DNA from: a bacterium
Lineage (GTDB): Bacteria > Bacillota > Bacilli > Lactobacillales > Streptococcaceae
Length of the DNA stretch: 64,000 nucleotides
Direction of reading: 5' to 3'
Assembly: GCA_905221215.1 (NCBI GenBank)
Contig: CAJNCI010000002.1
Coordinates: 62,001 to 126,000 of the forward strand
Below are positions 57,002 to 64,000 of the stretch, piece by piece. How positions within the stretch are numbered: the stretch's first letter is position 1; each line of letters starts with the position of its first letter. The notes beneath the pieces are model-generated. The model made no database searches. It saw only the letters and a list, made by a program, of their open reading frames with translations, and was not told the DNA's origin. Both the position numbers and the translations under genes were made by a program.

Positions 57002-57015
57002 TCGATACTTTCTAA

Positions 57016-57639
57016 TTAATCAATATATAACATGGCTGTGCGGTTTTCCGATCGGAAATAGCGCTTGCCAGAAAAAGCAGCAGCTTCTTGCAATAAATCC
57101 TCTTGGCTGTAGCCTTTGAGACGCTTACGACCATCAGCCAAGCTTTCTAAATCAGTCAAAGCCGTGAGACTCTCCACGCTAACAATTTCCTCATCCCCGA
57201 CAGGCTTCATGTAAATCTTTCCAGACTCCTCAAAGACTAGCTGATGGGGGAAAATTTGCGCAATCTCAAAAAGCAAGTCTTCTGAAATAATCTCTTTATT
57301 TTCAGAGAAAATTCGACCCAGACCCTCACTCTCATAGCAAAAACCAAAGGATTTACCAGATAGATTAAGACGAATAAAAGGCTTGTTTTCGAGAGTGAAA
57401 CTTGGCTCAACATTATAGAGATTCAGTTCCTGACTAAGTTCTGCAAAATAATCCGTCGCAGCCTCAGGACTTTTTTTCTGGTAGAGTTCTGCAAAATAGG
57501 CATTGACCACACTTGGCGGAGGTGTGATGAGGGCCAACTGCTCCTGCTCTGTTTTACCAGCTAGAAGTTGATCCAGATAGACCTTATCCAGACTTGTATA
57601 GCCTCCATATTTTAGAGCCAAGGTTTTGATATCAGTCAT
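57016..57639 (-). CDS. Conserved hypothetical protein between hflX and rnz
   Basis: A 207-residue soluble protein with no motif I recognise. I recall similar streptococcal entries labelled cystathionine beta-lyase, but no PLP-lysine motif of that enzyme is visible and the length is half of it, so I would not use that name. It overlaps hflX by 8 bases, indicating coupled translation with a tRNA/ribosome-linked group (miaA, hflX, rnz). Confidence 0.75.
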   Translation of the reverse strand: MTDIKTLALKYGGYTSLDKVYLDQLLAGKTEQEQLALITPPPSVVNAYFAELYQKKSPEAATDYFAELSQELNLYNVEPSFTLENKPFIRLNLSGKSFGFCYESEGLGRIFSENKEIISEDLLFEIAQIFPHQLVFEESGKIYMKPVGDEEIVSVESLTALTDLESLADGRKRLKGYSQEDLLQEAAAFSGKRYFRSENRTAMLYID

Positions 57640-58870
57640 AAAATTCTTCTAACCTCCATTTATTTTTTTCAGAAATGTAGCCTGTAATGACTTCGCCATC
57701 GTCTTGGTAATCGCGTTCTTCCAGAATCGCTACACTTTCTAAATCATGAATCTTGTAAGACTTAGAAAAAGGCACGCGCAGGGTAAATCTCTCAAAAATA
57801 TCCTTTATTTTCTCTAAAAACAAAGTCTGCAAGTTCTCACGACTATCCTCAGACTTGGCAGAAATGAGGGCATATGGCGTTTGTGTCGGCGTAAAATCCT
57901 CCACCAAATCCGCTTTATTATAAAGGGTCAGGCGAGGAATATCTTCCATGTCCAAGTCTTTCATGATGGACAAGACTGTTTTTTCATGCTCCTCATGATA
58001 AGGATTGCTGGCATCGATAACATGAACCAGAAGATCCACATGCTTGCTTTCTTCCAAGGTTGACTTGAAACTAGACACTAACTCTGTCGGCAAATCTTGG
58101 ATAAAGCCAACCGTATCAGTTAAAGTCACTTGGAGATTGCCACCCAGATGGATACTCTTGGTTGTCGCATCCAGAGTTGCGAATAGCTCATCTGCCTCAT
58201 ACTGGGTCTTACTGGTCAAGGTGTTCATAATGGTTGATTTCCCAGCATTGGTGTAACCAATCAAACCAATCTTAAAAGTGCTCGACTCCAGACGTTTTTC
58301 TCTGACTGTGGCCCGATTTTTCTCAACTACCTTGAGCTGACGTTCAATGTCTGTAATTTGGTTGCGAACACTACGACGGTTCAACTCCAGCTGGCTTTCA
58401 CCAGGTCCACGGGAACCAATTCCCCCTGCCTGACGGCTGAGCATGATCCCCTGACCAACCAAGCGAGGCAAGAGATACTTGAGCTGAGCCAAATGCACTT
58501 GGAGTTTCCCTTCATGGCTTCGAGCCCGCATGGCAAAGATATCCAAAATCAACTGCATACGGTCAATGACCTTGACACCCAGAACTTCCTCCAAATTGAC
58601 ATTTTGCCGCGGAGTCAAGCGGTTGTTAACAATGACAGTGGTAATCTCTTCTGCATCCACCATGAGCGCAATTTCTTCCAACTTACCAGAACCGACGAAG
58701 GTCTTGGAGTCATACTTTTCACGTTTTTGTCTGTAGCTATCCACTACGACTGCACCAGCCGTCTTGGCTAGACTGGCCAATTCTTCCATAGAGAGGTCAA
58801 AATTGTCCATGCCCTGCAATTCCACACCGATGAGCAGGACGCGTTCCTCTTTTTTCTCCGTATCAATCAT
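57632..58870 (-). CDS. hflX: GTPase HflX
   Basis: A 412-residue ribosome-binding GTPase that splits stalled or stressed ribosomes. It has the N-terminal HflX domain (about 1-190, with [14 protein letters not shown]), then G1 GYTNAGKS, G3 DTVGFI and G4 NKAD, and a short C-terminal domain. It overlaps miaA by 8 bases at its start and the next gene by 8 at its end. Confidence 0.95.
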   Translation of the reverse strand: MIDTEKKEERVLLIGVELQGMDNFDLSMEELASLAKTAGAVVVDSYRQKREKYDSKTFVGSGKLEEIALMVDAEEITTVIVNNRLTPRQNVNLEEVLGVKVIDRMQLILDIFAMRARSHEGKLQVHLAQLKYLLPRLVGQGIMLSRQAGGIGSRGPGESQLELNRRSVRNQITDIERQLKVVEKNRATVREKRLESSTFKIGLIGYTNAGKSTIMNTLTSKTQYEADELFATLDATTKSIHLGGNLQVTLTDTVGFIQDLPTELVSSFKSTLEESKHVDLLVHVIDASNPYHEEHEKTVLSIMKDLDMEDIPRLTLYNKADLVEDFTPTQTPYALISAKSEDSRENLQTLFLEKIKDIFERFTLRVPFSKSYKIHDLESVAILEERDYQDDGEVITGYISEKNKWRLEEFYD

Positions 58871-59747
58871 CTAAAAACTCCTCTATCTGGCTTAAAATGT
58901 GGTCTTGCACACCAGATTCTCCAATCTGATAAAAGGTGACCTGCATGCGATTACGGAACCAGGTAAGCTGACGCTTGGCAAAACGACGGGTCGCCTGTTT
59001 GAGATTCTCACTAGCTTCCTCCAAGGTCTGCTCTCCACGGAAATAAGGAAAGAGTTCCTTATAGCCAATGCCTTTGGCAGCCTGCACATCAGGGTAATGG
59101 TCATAGAGCCACTTGGCCTCATCCAAAAGACCAGCCTCAAACATCAGGTCCACTCGATGATTAATACGTTCATAAAGCTGACTTCGTTCATCATCCAAGC
59201 AGATGATCAATGGTTCATACAAGGTCTCTTGATTTTCCAAATCCTGACCAAAATGGGCTATTTCCAAGGCACGCATAGCGCGACGACGATTAAACTGAGG
59301 AATTTCAAGGCCTGATTGCTCCACAAGATGGGTTAATTCCTCATCTGTATAAGGCTCCAAACTAGCCCGATAGGCTAAAATCTCCTCATGAGGAGTCTCC
59401 CCACCCAGGTGATAGCCTTCAAGCAAGCTCTGAATATAAAGTCCAGTCCCACCAGCGATAATGGCTAGATTGCCACGGCTGTGAATATCCTCAATAGCCA
59501 TCTTAGCTTCTGAAACAAAATCAAAAGCCGAGTAAGACTCGGTTACCTCTCTAACATCGATTAAATGATGTGGAACAGCTGCCTGCTCCTCTGGGCTAGC
59601 CTTCGCCGTCCCAATATCTAGACCTCGGTAAACCTGCTGACTATCACCGCTCACAACTTCCCCACCAAAGTGCTTGGCCACTTCAATGGCAAGAGCCGTT
59701 TTTCCAACAGCAGTCGGTCCAACAATCACAATTATTTTTGTTTTCAT
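58863..59747 (-). CDS. miaA: tRNA dimethylallyltransferase
   Basis: A 294-residue enzyme adding a dimethylallyl group to A37 of tRNAs reading UNN codons. The P-loop GPTAVGKT is near the start (9-16), and the [15 protein letters not shown] motif follows. I chose the ATG at 59747 with AAGGAAAAAAG before it; the longer frame from 59798 has no such site. It opens a five-gene operon. Confidence 0.95.
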   Translation of the reverse strand: MKTKIIVIVGPTAVGKTALAIEVAKHFGGEVVSGDSQQVYRGLDIGTAKASPEEQAAVPHHLIDVREVTESYSAFDFVSEAKMAIEDIHSRGNLAIIAGGTGLYIQSLLEGYHLGGETPHEEILAYRASLEPYTDEELTHLVEQSGLEIPQFNRRRAMRALEIAHFGQDLENQETLYEPLIICLDDERSQLYERINHRVDLMFEAGLLDEAKWLYDHYPDVQAAKGIGYKELFPYFRGEQTLEEASENLKQATRRFAKRQLTWFRNRMQVTFYQIGESGVQDHILSQIEEFLDD

Positions 59748-59867
59748 CTTTTTTCCTTGAAAAATTCTCATTTTTTCGTTACTATTATTATAACACAAAA
59801 AGGTCAGTCAGAAAAATGTGACCTCTTGAGGAGGCTGGCTGATTAAGAAGATAAAGGAGGAAGACTC

Positions 59868-60038
59868 ATGGCTAAAGGATTCGCTAAAGGTCTTGTAACA
59901 GGTGTCGCAGGAACTGTCGCTGCACTTGCAGGCGCAGTATACGCATTTAAAAAGAAAGTAATCGAACCAGAAGAGCAAAAAGCAGCTTTCATCGAAGAAA
60001 ACCGTAAAAAAGCAGCTCGTCGCCGCGTAACACGTTAA
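59868..60038 (+). CDS. DUF3042 family small protein
   Basis: A 56-residue protein encoded on the plus strand, preceded by AAAGGAGGAAG and ATG at 59868. It starts MAKGFAKGLVTGVAGTVA, with a glycine/alanine-rich hydrophobic stretch (8-26) that may enter the membrane, then a basic C-terminus (KKAARRRVTR). It is conserved in lactobacilli and streptococci, function unknown. It is easily missed because of its length and because the opposite strand is also open. It lies alone between miaA and thyA, with the terminator at 60046-60080. Confidence 0.85.
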   Translation: MAKGFAKGLVTGVAGTVAALAGAVYAFKKKVIEPEEQKAAFIEENRKKAARRRVTR

Positions 60039-60045
60039 GAAACAA

Positions 60046-60080
60046 AAGAAGTTGGGATTCATTGTCTCAACTTCTTTTTT
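60046..60080. terminator. Bidirectional terminator between the DUF3042 gene and thyA
   Basis: AAGAAGTTGGGA...TCTCAACTTCTT followed by TTTT. Confidence 0.85.
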
Positions 60081-60088
60081 CTATTCTT

Positions 60089-60928
60089 TTAAATAGCTAG
60101 GTCAAACTTCAGCTGTGGCTTGACAGGGTCATAATCCACCAACTCAAAATCTTCTGCTTTGATATCAAAGAAATTAGTCCCATCAGGAACATTCAAAACC
60201 AAGCGTGGTTGGCAGTCAGACGGTTCACGACGGAGCAATTCCTGAGCTTGTTCAAATTGATTGTCATAGATATGGAGGTTGTTAATAAAGTAGAAGAACT
60301 TCCCAACCTTCCAGCCGAAATGCTTGGCAATCATCATTTGAAGAGCCACGTACTGCATAGCATTAATGTGATGGGCCACCAACATGTCATTCGAACGCTG
60401 AGTCAAGGTCGCATCCAGATAGATTTCCCCATCTACACGGCGGACATCAAACATGGTCTGAAAGGCGCATGGGAGCAGCCCATCTGTTTCTTCGAAAGCT
60501 TGGTAATCCCAGAGCGAAATGATATTGCGGCGGTTCCAAGGATTGGCTTCCAACTGCTTGAGAAGCTTATTGATGATATCGTGTTTCTTAACAACGGCAC
60601 CATAGCGCTCACCAATGGTTCCTGTATCCCCCACTTCCCAGTTATTCCAGTAATGAACATTGTATTTGTCATTAAGCACCTCTAGGCTATTTGACTGGTC
60701 TTGGTAAATCCAAAGCACTTCCTTGATGGCGGATTTGATAGCGATAGGACGCAAGGTTGTGATGGGGAATTCCCCCTTAGCCAAGTCATACTCGGAAAAG
60801 GCACCAGTTACATACTTGGAGTTAGCAACAGTTCCATCCTTGTACTTGGGACGTGCCTGCTCAGAAAAGACACCGTCTTTGAGGATTCGTTCAATATTTT
60901 CTTTAAAAATCGTATCTGCTTTTGTCAT
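60089..60928 (-). CDS. thyA: Thymidylate synthase
   Basis: A 279-residue enzyme methylating dUMP to dTMP with methylene-tetrahydrofolate. The catalytic cysteine is in [28 protein letters not shown] and the C-terminal LQFDLAI-type end (here LKFDLAI) are present. No folA is next to it. Its dUMP substrate may come partly from the dCMP deaminase encoded at 15.2 kb. Confidence 0.96.
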   Translation of the reverse strand: MTKADTIFKENIERILKDGVFSEQARPKYKDGTVANSKYVTGAFSEYDLAKGEFPITTLRPIAIKSAIKEVLWIYQDQSNSLEVLNDKYNVHYWNNWEVGDTGTIGERYGAVVKKHDIINKLLKQLEANPWNRRNIISLWDYQAFEETDGLLPCAFQTMFDVRRVDGEIYLDATLTQRSNDMLVAHHINAMQYVALQMMIAKHFGWKVGKFFYFINNLHIYDNQFEQAQELLRREPSDCQPRLVLNVPDGTNFFDIKAEDFELVDYDPVKPQLKFDLAI

Positions 60929-60979
60929 TTACTCTCACCTAATTTATCTCCTAACTAGTATAGCATAAAAAAAGCTTTT

Positions 60980-61414
60980 CTACATGCTCAGATAATCAAT
61001 AGCTTTCTTGTATTTTTCAAATCGTTCCAGATCCTTTTCAGTAATTGTAGTTAGTATAGATAAATCTGAATTATGTTTCAAATCTGCTAATTTGACACAA
61101 CGTGCTATAGGATTCGATTTAACAAGTTCCAAATATTGTTGATAATCTTGTCCCTTTTTCTTGGTCAGTACCTGCACTGCAGTAACAACAGTCTCTGGTA
61201 AACCAGCCAATATTAGTTCTTCTGCTGTATAAGGGCTATCTTCAAGAACATCGTGCAATAGAGCGACTGCCTTTTCTTCTTGCGTATCGACCAGACTTGC
61301 TACAAAAAGAGGGTGTTTGATATAAACTACTCCAGCCTTATCATATTGTCCCTCATGTGCTTTTTTTGCGATGGACAAAGCTAATTCAAACATGGATTGT
61401 TCTGACTTATTCAT
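60980..61414 (-). CDS. HD-domain hydrolase, SpoT/MESH1-like
   Basis: A 144-residue protein consisting of one HD domain. Metal ligands typical of the ppGpp hydrolase family are in place: H34 (KHPLFVAS), H54-D55 (ALLHDVLED) and D111 (VKLADLKHN). E58-D59 follow the HD pair, as in SpoT hydrolases. It has no synthetase, TGS or ACT part, so it may be a small alarmone hydrolase; another nucleotide substrate is possible. Confidence 0.78.
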   Translation of the reverse strand: MNKSEQSMFELALSIAKKAHEGQYDKAGVVYIKHPLFVASLVDTQEEKAVALLHDVLEDSPYTAEELILAGLPETVVTAVQVLTKKKGQDYQQYLELVKSNPIARCVKLADLKHNSDLSILTTITEKDLERFEKYKKAIDYLSM

Positions 61415-61472
61415 TTAAAATCTCCTTTCTAAAATCAAAAAGTTAAGAGTTATATTTACAATTATGATCTTG

Positions 61473-61502
61473 AAAAAGAGCCTGATGAATCACCAAGCTC
61501 TG
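61473..61502 (-). terminator. glk terminator
   Basis: On the minus strand AGAGCTTGGTG...CATCAGGCTCT followed by TTTTTC. Confidence 0.75.
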
Positions 61503-61513
61503 TCATTTTTATT

Positions 61514-62473
61514 TTATTGTAATACAAGTGATGCTGCTCCGATAACCCCAGCGTCATTTCCTAGAGTTGCAAGAGCTAATTTAGTAGATGTGCGTACTTG
61601 TGGGAAACTATTTTCATCGTAAACTTTTTGAACACCTTGTAGAAGGAATTCTCCCGCAGCTGACACACCACCACCGATGACGATTGTTGATGGGTTCAAA
61701 ATTGAACCGATGTTAGCACAAGCGATTCCCAAGTAACGTGAGAAGTTACGGTAAACAATCAAGGCAAGGTCGTCTCCTTCTTTTGCAAGGTCAAAGACAG
61801 TCTTAGCAGTTACTTCTTCTCCGTTATCAATCAAGCGTTTCAAGACTGCATCGCCTTCGTATTCATCGGCATAGCGACGAGTCAAGTTGACAATCCCTGT
61901 TGCTGAAGCAACTGTCTCAAGGCAACCTTTCTTACCGCAAGTACATGCGATTGGTTGGTCAAAGTCAACAGTGATGTGGCCAAGCTCACCTGCTGCACCA
62001 GCAACACCATGAAGTAATTTTCCTTCTGCGACGATACCGCCACCAACACCTGTACCAAGTGTCATAAAGACAACGTCTGGTTGGTTATCACCAGCACCCA
62101 TCCAGCGCTCACCGAGAGCGGCCACGTTGGCATCATTATCGATGAAGAATGGGATACCCAAGGCTTTTTCAATTTTCTCTTTAATTGGTTGAAGGGTTTT
62201 CCAGTTGAGGTTGTAGGCCCCGATAACAGTTCCTTTTTCACGGTCAACCACACCTGGTGACCCCATTCCAATACCTTGGAAGTCCGCTGCTACCAATCCA
62301 AGCAAGTCCAAACGGTGTTGAATAGACTCAATCATATCATCTACGATATGACTTCCCTCATCCAAAATGTTAGTCTTGATAGACCATTTTTCTTGGATTT
62401 CTCCTGCTGTTGTTAAGATTGCAAATTTGATAGAAGTTCCACCAAGGTCAATCCCAATAATCTTTTGACTCAT
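61514..62473 (-). CDS. glk: ROK-family glucokinase
   Basis: A 319-residue kinase phosphorylating intracellular glucose. It has the N-terminal phosphate loop IGIDLGGTSIKFA, the zinc motif CTCGKKGCLETVAS of ROK proteins, and a C-terminal GGGVSAAG. I chose the ATG at 62473 (MSQKIIGID); an adjacent ATG at 62476 has shorter spacing from GGAG. A long palindrome covers its -35 box. Confidence 0.95.
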   Translation of the reverse strand: MSQKIIGIDLGGTSIKFAILTTAGEIQEKWSIKTNILDEGSHIVDDMIESIQHRLDLLGLVAADFQGIGMGSPGVVDREKGTVIGAYNLNWKTLQPIKEKIEKALGIPFFIDNDANVAALGERWMGAGDNQPDVVFMTLGTGVGGGIVAEGKLLHGVAGAAGELGHITVDFDQPIACTCGKKGCLETVASATGIVNLTRRYADEYEGDAVLKRLIDNGEEVTAKTVFDLAKEGDDLALIVYRNFSRYLGIACANIGSILNPSTIVIGGGVSAAGEFLLQGVQKVYDENSFPQVRTSTKLALATLGNDAGVIGAASLVLQ

Positions 62474-62521
62474 CATATTCTCCTTTTTCATTGTGTAGTA
62501 ATTGAAAATGCTTACAGTACT

Positions 62522-62566
62522 AGTATAACAAAATTCACTCATTTATGCAAAGGTTTGCGTAAATGA
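62522..62566 (-). promoter_or_regulatory. glk promoter with overlapping palindromic operator
   Basis: On the minus strand -35 TTGCAT (62550-62545), 17-base spacer, -10 TATACT (62527-62522). A 28-base inverted repeat (62539-62566), TCATTTATGCAAA-GG-TTTGCGTAAATGA with one mismatch, covers the -35. Its GCAAA..TTTGC core recalls LacI/GalR-type operators such as MalR sites. Confidence 0.65.
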
Positions 62567-62599
62567 ATTATAAGGAATTTTTTTGCCTGCCAGTATCTG

Positions 62600-63631
62600 T
62601 TAATCATCTAAATGATCAATTGCATATTGAGCTTCTTCTTCAGTAAATTCTTCACCATACGGTGAGACAAGCTGATCATAAATTGCCGACTTAGATTTAT
62701 TAAGTAATTTTTGATAACTCTTGGCCTTAGCTAAAGCATTTGACTTATAATCTGCATCCAGATGATCAATTGCATATTGCGCAGCATCACTTGTAAATTT
62801 TTCCCCATATTGAGAAGTCAACTGCTTATATAAGCGTTTTTTAGACATATTAGCCCATGAATTATAACTTTTTGCCTTTCCTAAAGCAGCAGAGTATTCA
62901 CTATTACTATCATCAGTAGAAGAACTTGTACTTGGTTGACCTTCCTTCCAAACTCCGTCAGCACCAACATAATAACGTCCACCATCAACCCATTCATTGA
63001 CAGCCATTTTACCATCTGATTTCAAATAGTAATTTCCTTGCCATGCACTATAAACATAAGATCCATCTGATTTTAGATAATACCAAGCTTGATAAGTAGC
63101 ATCATAAACCCATTCACCTTGTGCCATCTTACCGTTTGATTTCAAATAGTAATTTCCTTGCCATGTACTATAAGCATACGAACCATCTGATTTCAAGTAA
63201 TACCAAGCTTGATAAGAATCATCATAAATCCATTCGCTCTGTGCCATTTGACCATCTGATTTCAAGTAATAGCTTCCCTGCCAAACATTTTTCACTGGAT
63301 TTCCATTTTCATCAAAGTAGTACCATGCACCATCCTGCTTAACCCAGCCACTTGTTGTTGCTGAACTTGTATCAGTTTGAGCCGCAGTTGCTTGTTTTGC
63401 TTTAAAAGCGCCCTTAGGGGCATTTTTCAATTCGCAAGCCACACCATCATGGTCGCGATCTAACTTGGCAGAATAACCAGGGTCTCCCTCATGAAGATCT
63501 GAATAGCCATTAGCCCAAGCTTCCTTACAGCTAGAAAAATGGATGTTTTCTTCCGCTAAAACTGGTTGTGAAAACAAAGCTAAAACTGGCAAGGTAGCCA
63601 GACTCATTTTTAAAAATAGACGTTTGTTCAT
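62600..63631 (-). CDS. Choline-binding surface protein with Excalibur and Ltp domains
   Basis: A 343-residue exported protein. A signal peptide (1-26, cleavage after VLA) is followed by an Excalibur calcium-binding motif (about 31-67, DRDHDGVACE at 58-67), a Thr/Ala-rich linker, choline-binding repeats (about 95-232, units such as GxWYYLKSDG) that would anchor it to phosphocholine on teichoic acids, a Ser-rich linker (233-245), and two Ltp-type repeats (246-291 and 297-343, each with YxxWA/KLL...YGExFT...QYAIDHLD). Function unknown; the C-terminal repeats resemble host-surface/phage-exclusion lipoprotein domains. Confidence 0.9.
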   Translation of the reverse strand: MNKRLFLKMSLATLPVLALFSQPVLAEENIHFSSCKEAWANGYSDLHEGDPGYSAKLDRDHDGVACELKNAPKGAFKAKQATAAQTDTSSATTSGWVKQDGAWYYFDENGNPVKNVWQGSYYLKSDGQMAQSEWIYDDSYQAWYYLKSDGSYAYSTWQGNYYLKSNGKMAQGEWVYDATYQAWYYLKSDGSYVYSAWQGNYYLKSDGKMAVNEWVDGGRYYVGADGVWKEGQPSTSSSTDDSNSEYSAALGKAKSYNSWANMSKKRLYKQLTSQYGEKFTSDAAQYAIDHLDADYKSNALAKAKSYQKLLNKSKSAIYDQLVSPYGEEFTEEEAQYAIDHLDD

Positions 63632-63680
63632 TACTTTCTCCTATAGGAATGTTATCGATTTCAATATTATTTTATCAAAC

Positions 63681-64000
63681 TTATTTCAGCAATTCAAGGA
63701 AACTTCTGGTATTTTCTACAAACTCCTTTGGTTTTTCCTTATTCAAGACATGAGGGCCGTCTGGGATAATCTGAAATTGGGATTCTGATATTAGTTTATG
63801 AAGACTTCTCATAGAACTAAGATTCGGTTTATCTTTGCTGCCACAAATTAGTAAGGTTGGATAAGGGCAAATCCCTGCTATATCCGTTAAATCAAGTGTC
63901 TTCAATTCCTCAGAAACTCCGACCATAAGAGTCTTATCTGCTCCCTGTTTTTCAAATACCCTTTTAGGAAGTAGTTTAAAAATCAGCAACTGAAGATAAA
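63681..64000 (-). CDS. Alpha/beta hydrolase, C-terminal part
   Basis: The last 106 or so codons of an alpha/beta hydrolase; the frame is open to the window edge, so the N-terminus with the nucleophile is missing. The catalytic aspartate and histidine are visible in LLICGSKDKPN and IPDGPHVLN. The KPKEFVENTRSFLELL tail fits proline iminopeptidase- or esterase-like members. Its substrate cannot be inferred. Confidence 0.75.
   Translation of the reverse strand, partial: YLQLLIFKLLPKRVFEKQGADKTLMVGVSEELKTLDLTDIAGICPYPTLLICGSKDKPNLSSMRSLHKLISESQFQIIPDGPHVLNKEKPKEFVENTRSFLELLK

Noticed and set aside
58358-58771. Plus-strand ORFs opposite hflX and miaA
   Set aside because: Antisense to well-supported genes, with no ribosome binding sites or family features.
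59808-60062. 84-codon minus-strand ORF between miaA and thyA
   Set aside because: It is cysteine/phenylalanine-rich antisense of the DUF3042 gene, which has the ribosome binding site.

Overview
This 64 kb window is ordinary low-GC Firmicute chromosome and most likely comes from a mitis-group Streptococcus (S. pneumoniae, S. pseudopneumoniae or S. mitis). The grounds are four BOX repeats, a choline-binding surface protein, the H2O2-forming pair spxB and lctO, the cupA-type copper operon, and a gene order that matches what I remember of the pneumococcal chromosome from the ptsG region to the glk region. I cannot assign the species from the sequence alone. No rRNA, tRNA, insertion sequence, prophage or CRISPR array is visible. 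Most genes lie on the minus strand.

Layout. 0-8.3 kb: 5' part of a DEAD-box helicase, an endonuclease/phosphatase-family protein, glucose PTS ptsG with a cre site, then prfB (with its programmed frameshift)-ftsE-ftsX and a CBS/ACT protein. 8.6-13.3 kb: branched-chain amino acid ABC transporter livJHMGF. 13.4-19.8 kb: ylbG, clpP (CtsR operator), upp, a dCMP deaminase plus TetR regulator divergent from a DegV protein, a flavoprotein, a DUF1697 protein and a MerR/TipA regulator. 20-24.5 kb: a sodium symporter with a possible leader attenuator, manA, a family 1 glycosidase and a VOC protein. 24.6-38.8 kb: spxB, copY-cupA-copA, and thiamine salvage and uptake (thiD; ykoEDC-tenA-thiW-thiM-thiE; a second tenA) under three TPP riboswitches, then lctO. 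39-42 kb: a four-gene polar amino acid ABC transporter. 42-47.3 kb: pyrF-pyrE behind a PyrR attenuator and murD-murG-divIB. 47.4-50.6 kb: a two-gene ABC system of the type found with lactococcin 972-like bacteriocins, here without a toxin gene. 50.6-64 kb: typA, an RsuA-type pseudouridine synthase, an inactive rhodanese, yqgQ, a CpsY-like LysR regulator, the miaA-hflX-hypothetical-rnz-SDR operon, a 56-residue DUF3042 gene, thyA, an HD hydrolase, glk, a choline-binding protein and a partial hydrolase.

How it fits together. The 24-39 kb stretch has an internal logic: lactate oxidase turns lactate into pyruvate and H2O2, the TPP-dependent pyruvate oxidase turns pyruvate into acetyl phosphate and more H2O2, the genes between them supply TPP precursors, and the copper exporter next to spxB would limit copper-peroxide damage. 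That link is inference from adjacency. The signals I consider most worth checking are: a copied promoter/TPP-riboswitch cassette with an identical 72-nt aptamer driving two transcripts; three genes whose extended -10 boxes lie so close to the start codon that they should give leaderless mRNAs; a near-perfect palindrome over the glk -35 box; a terminator-like hairpin in the sodium symporter leader; a perfect inverted repeat between tetR and degV; and the orphan bacteriocin-type ABC pair whose promoter leads straight into a BOX element.
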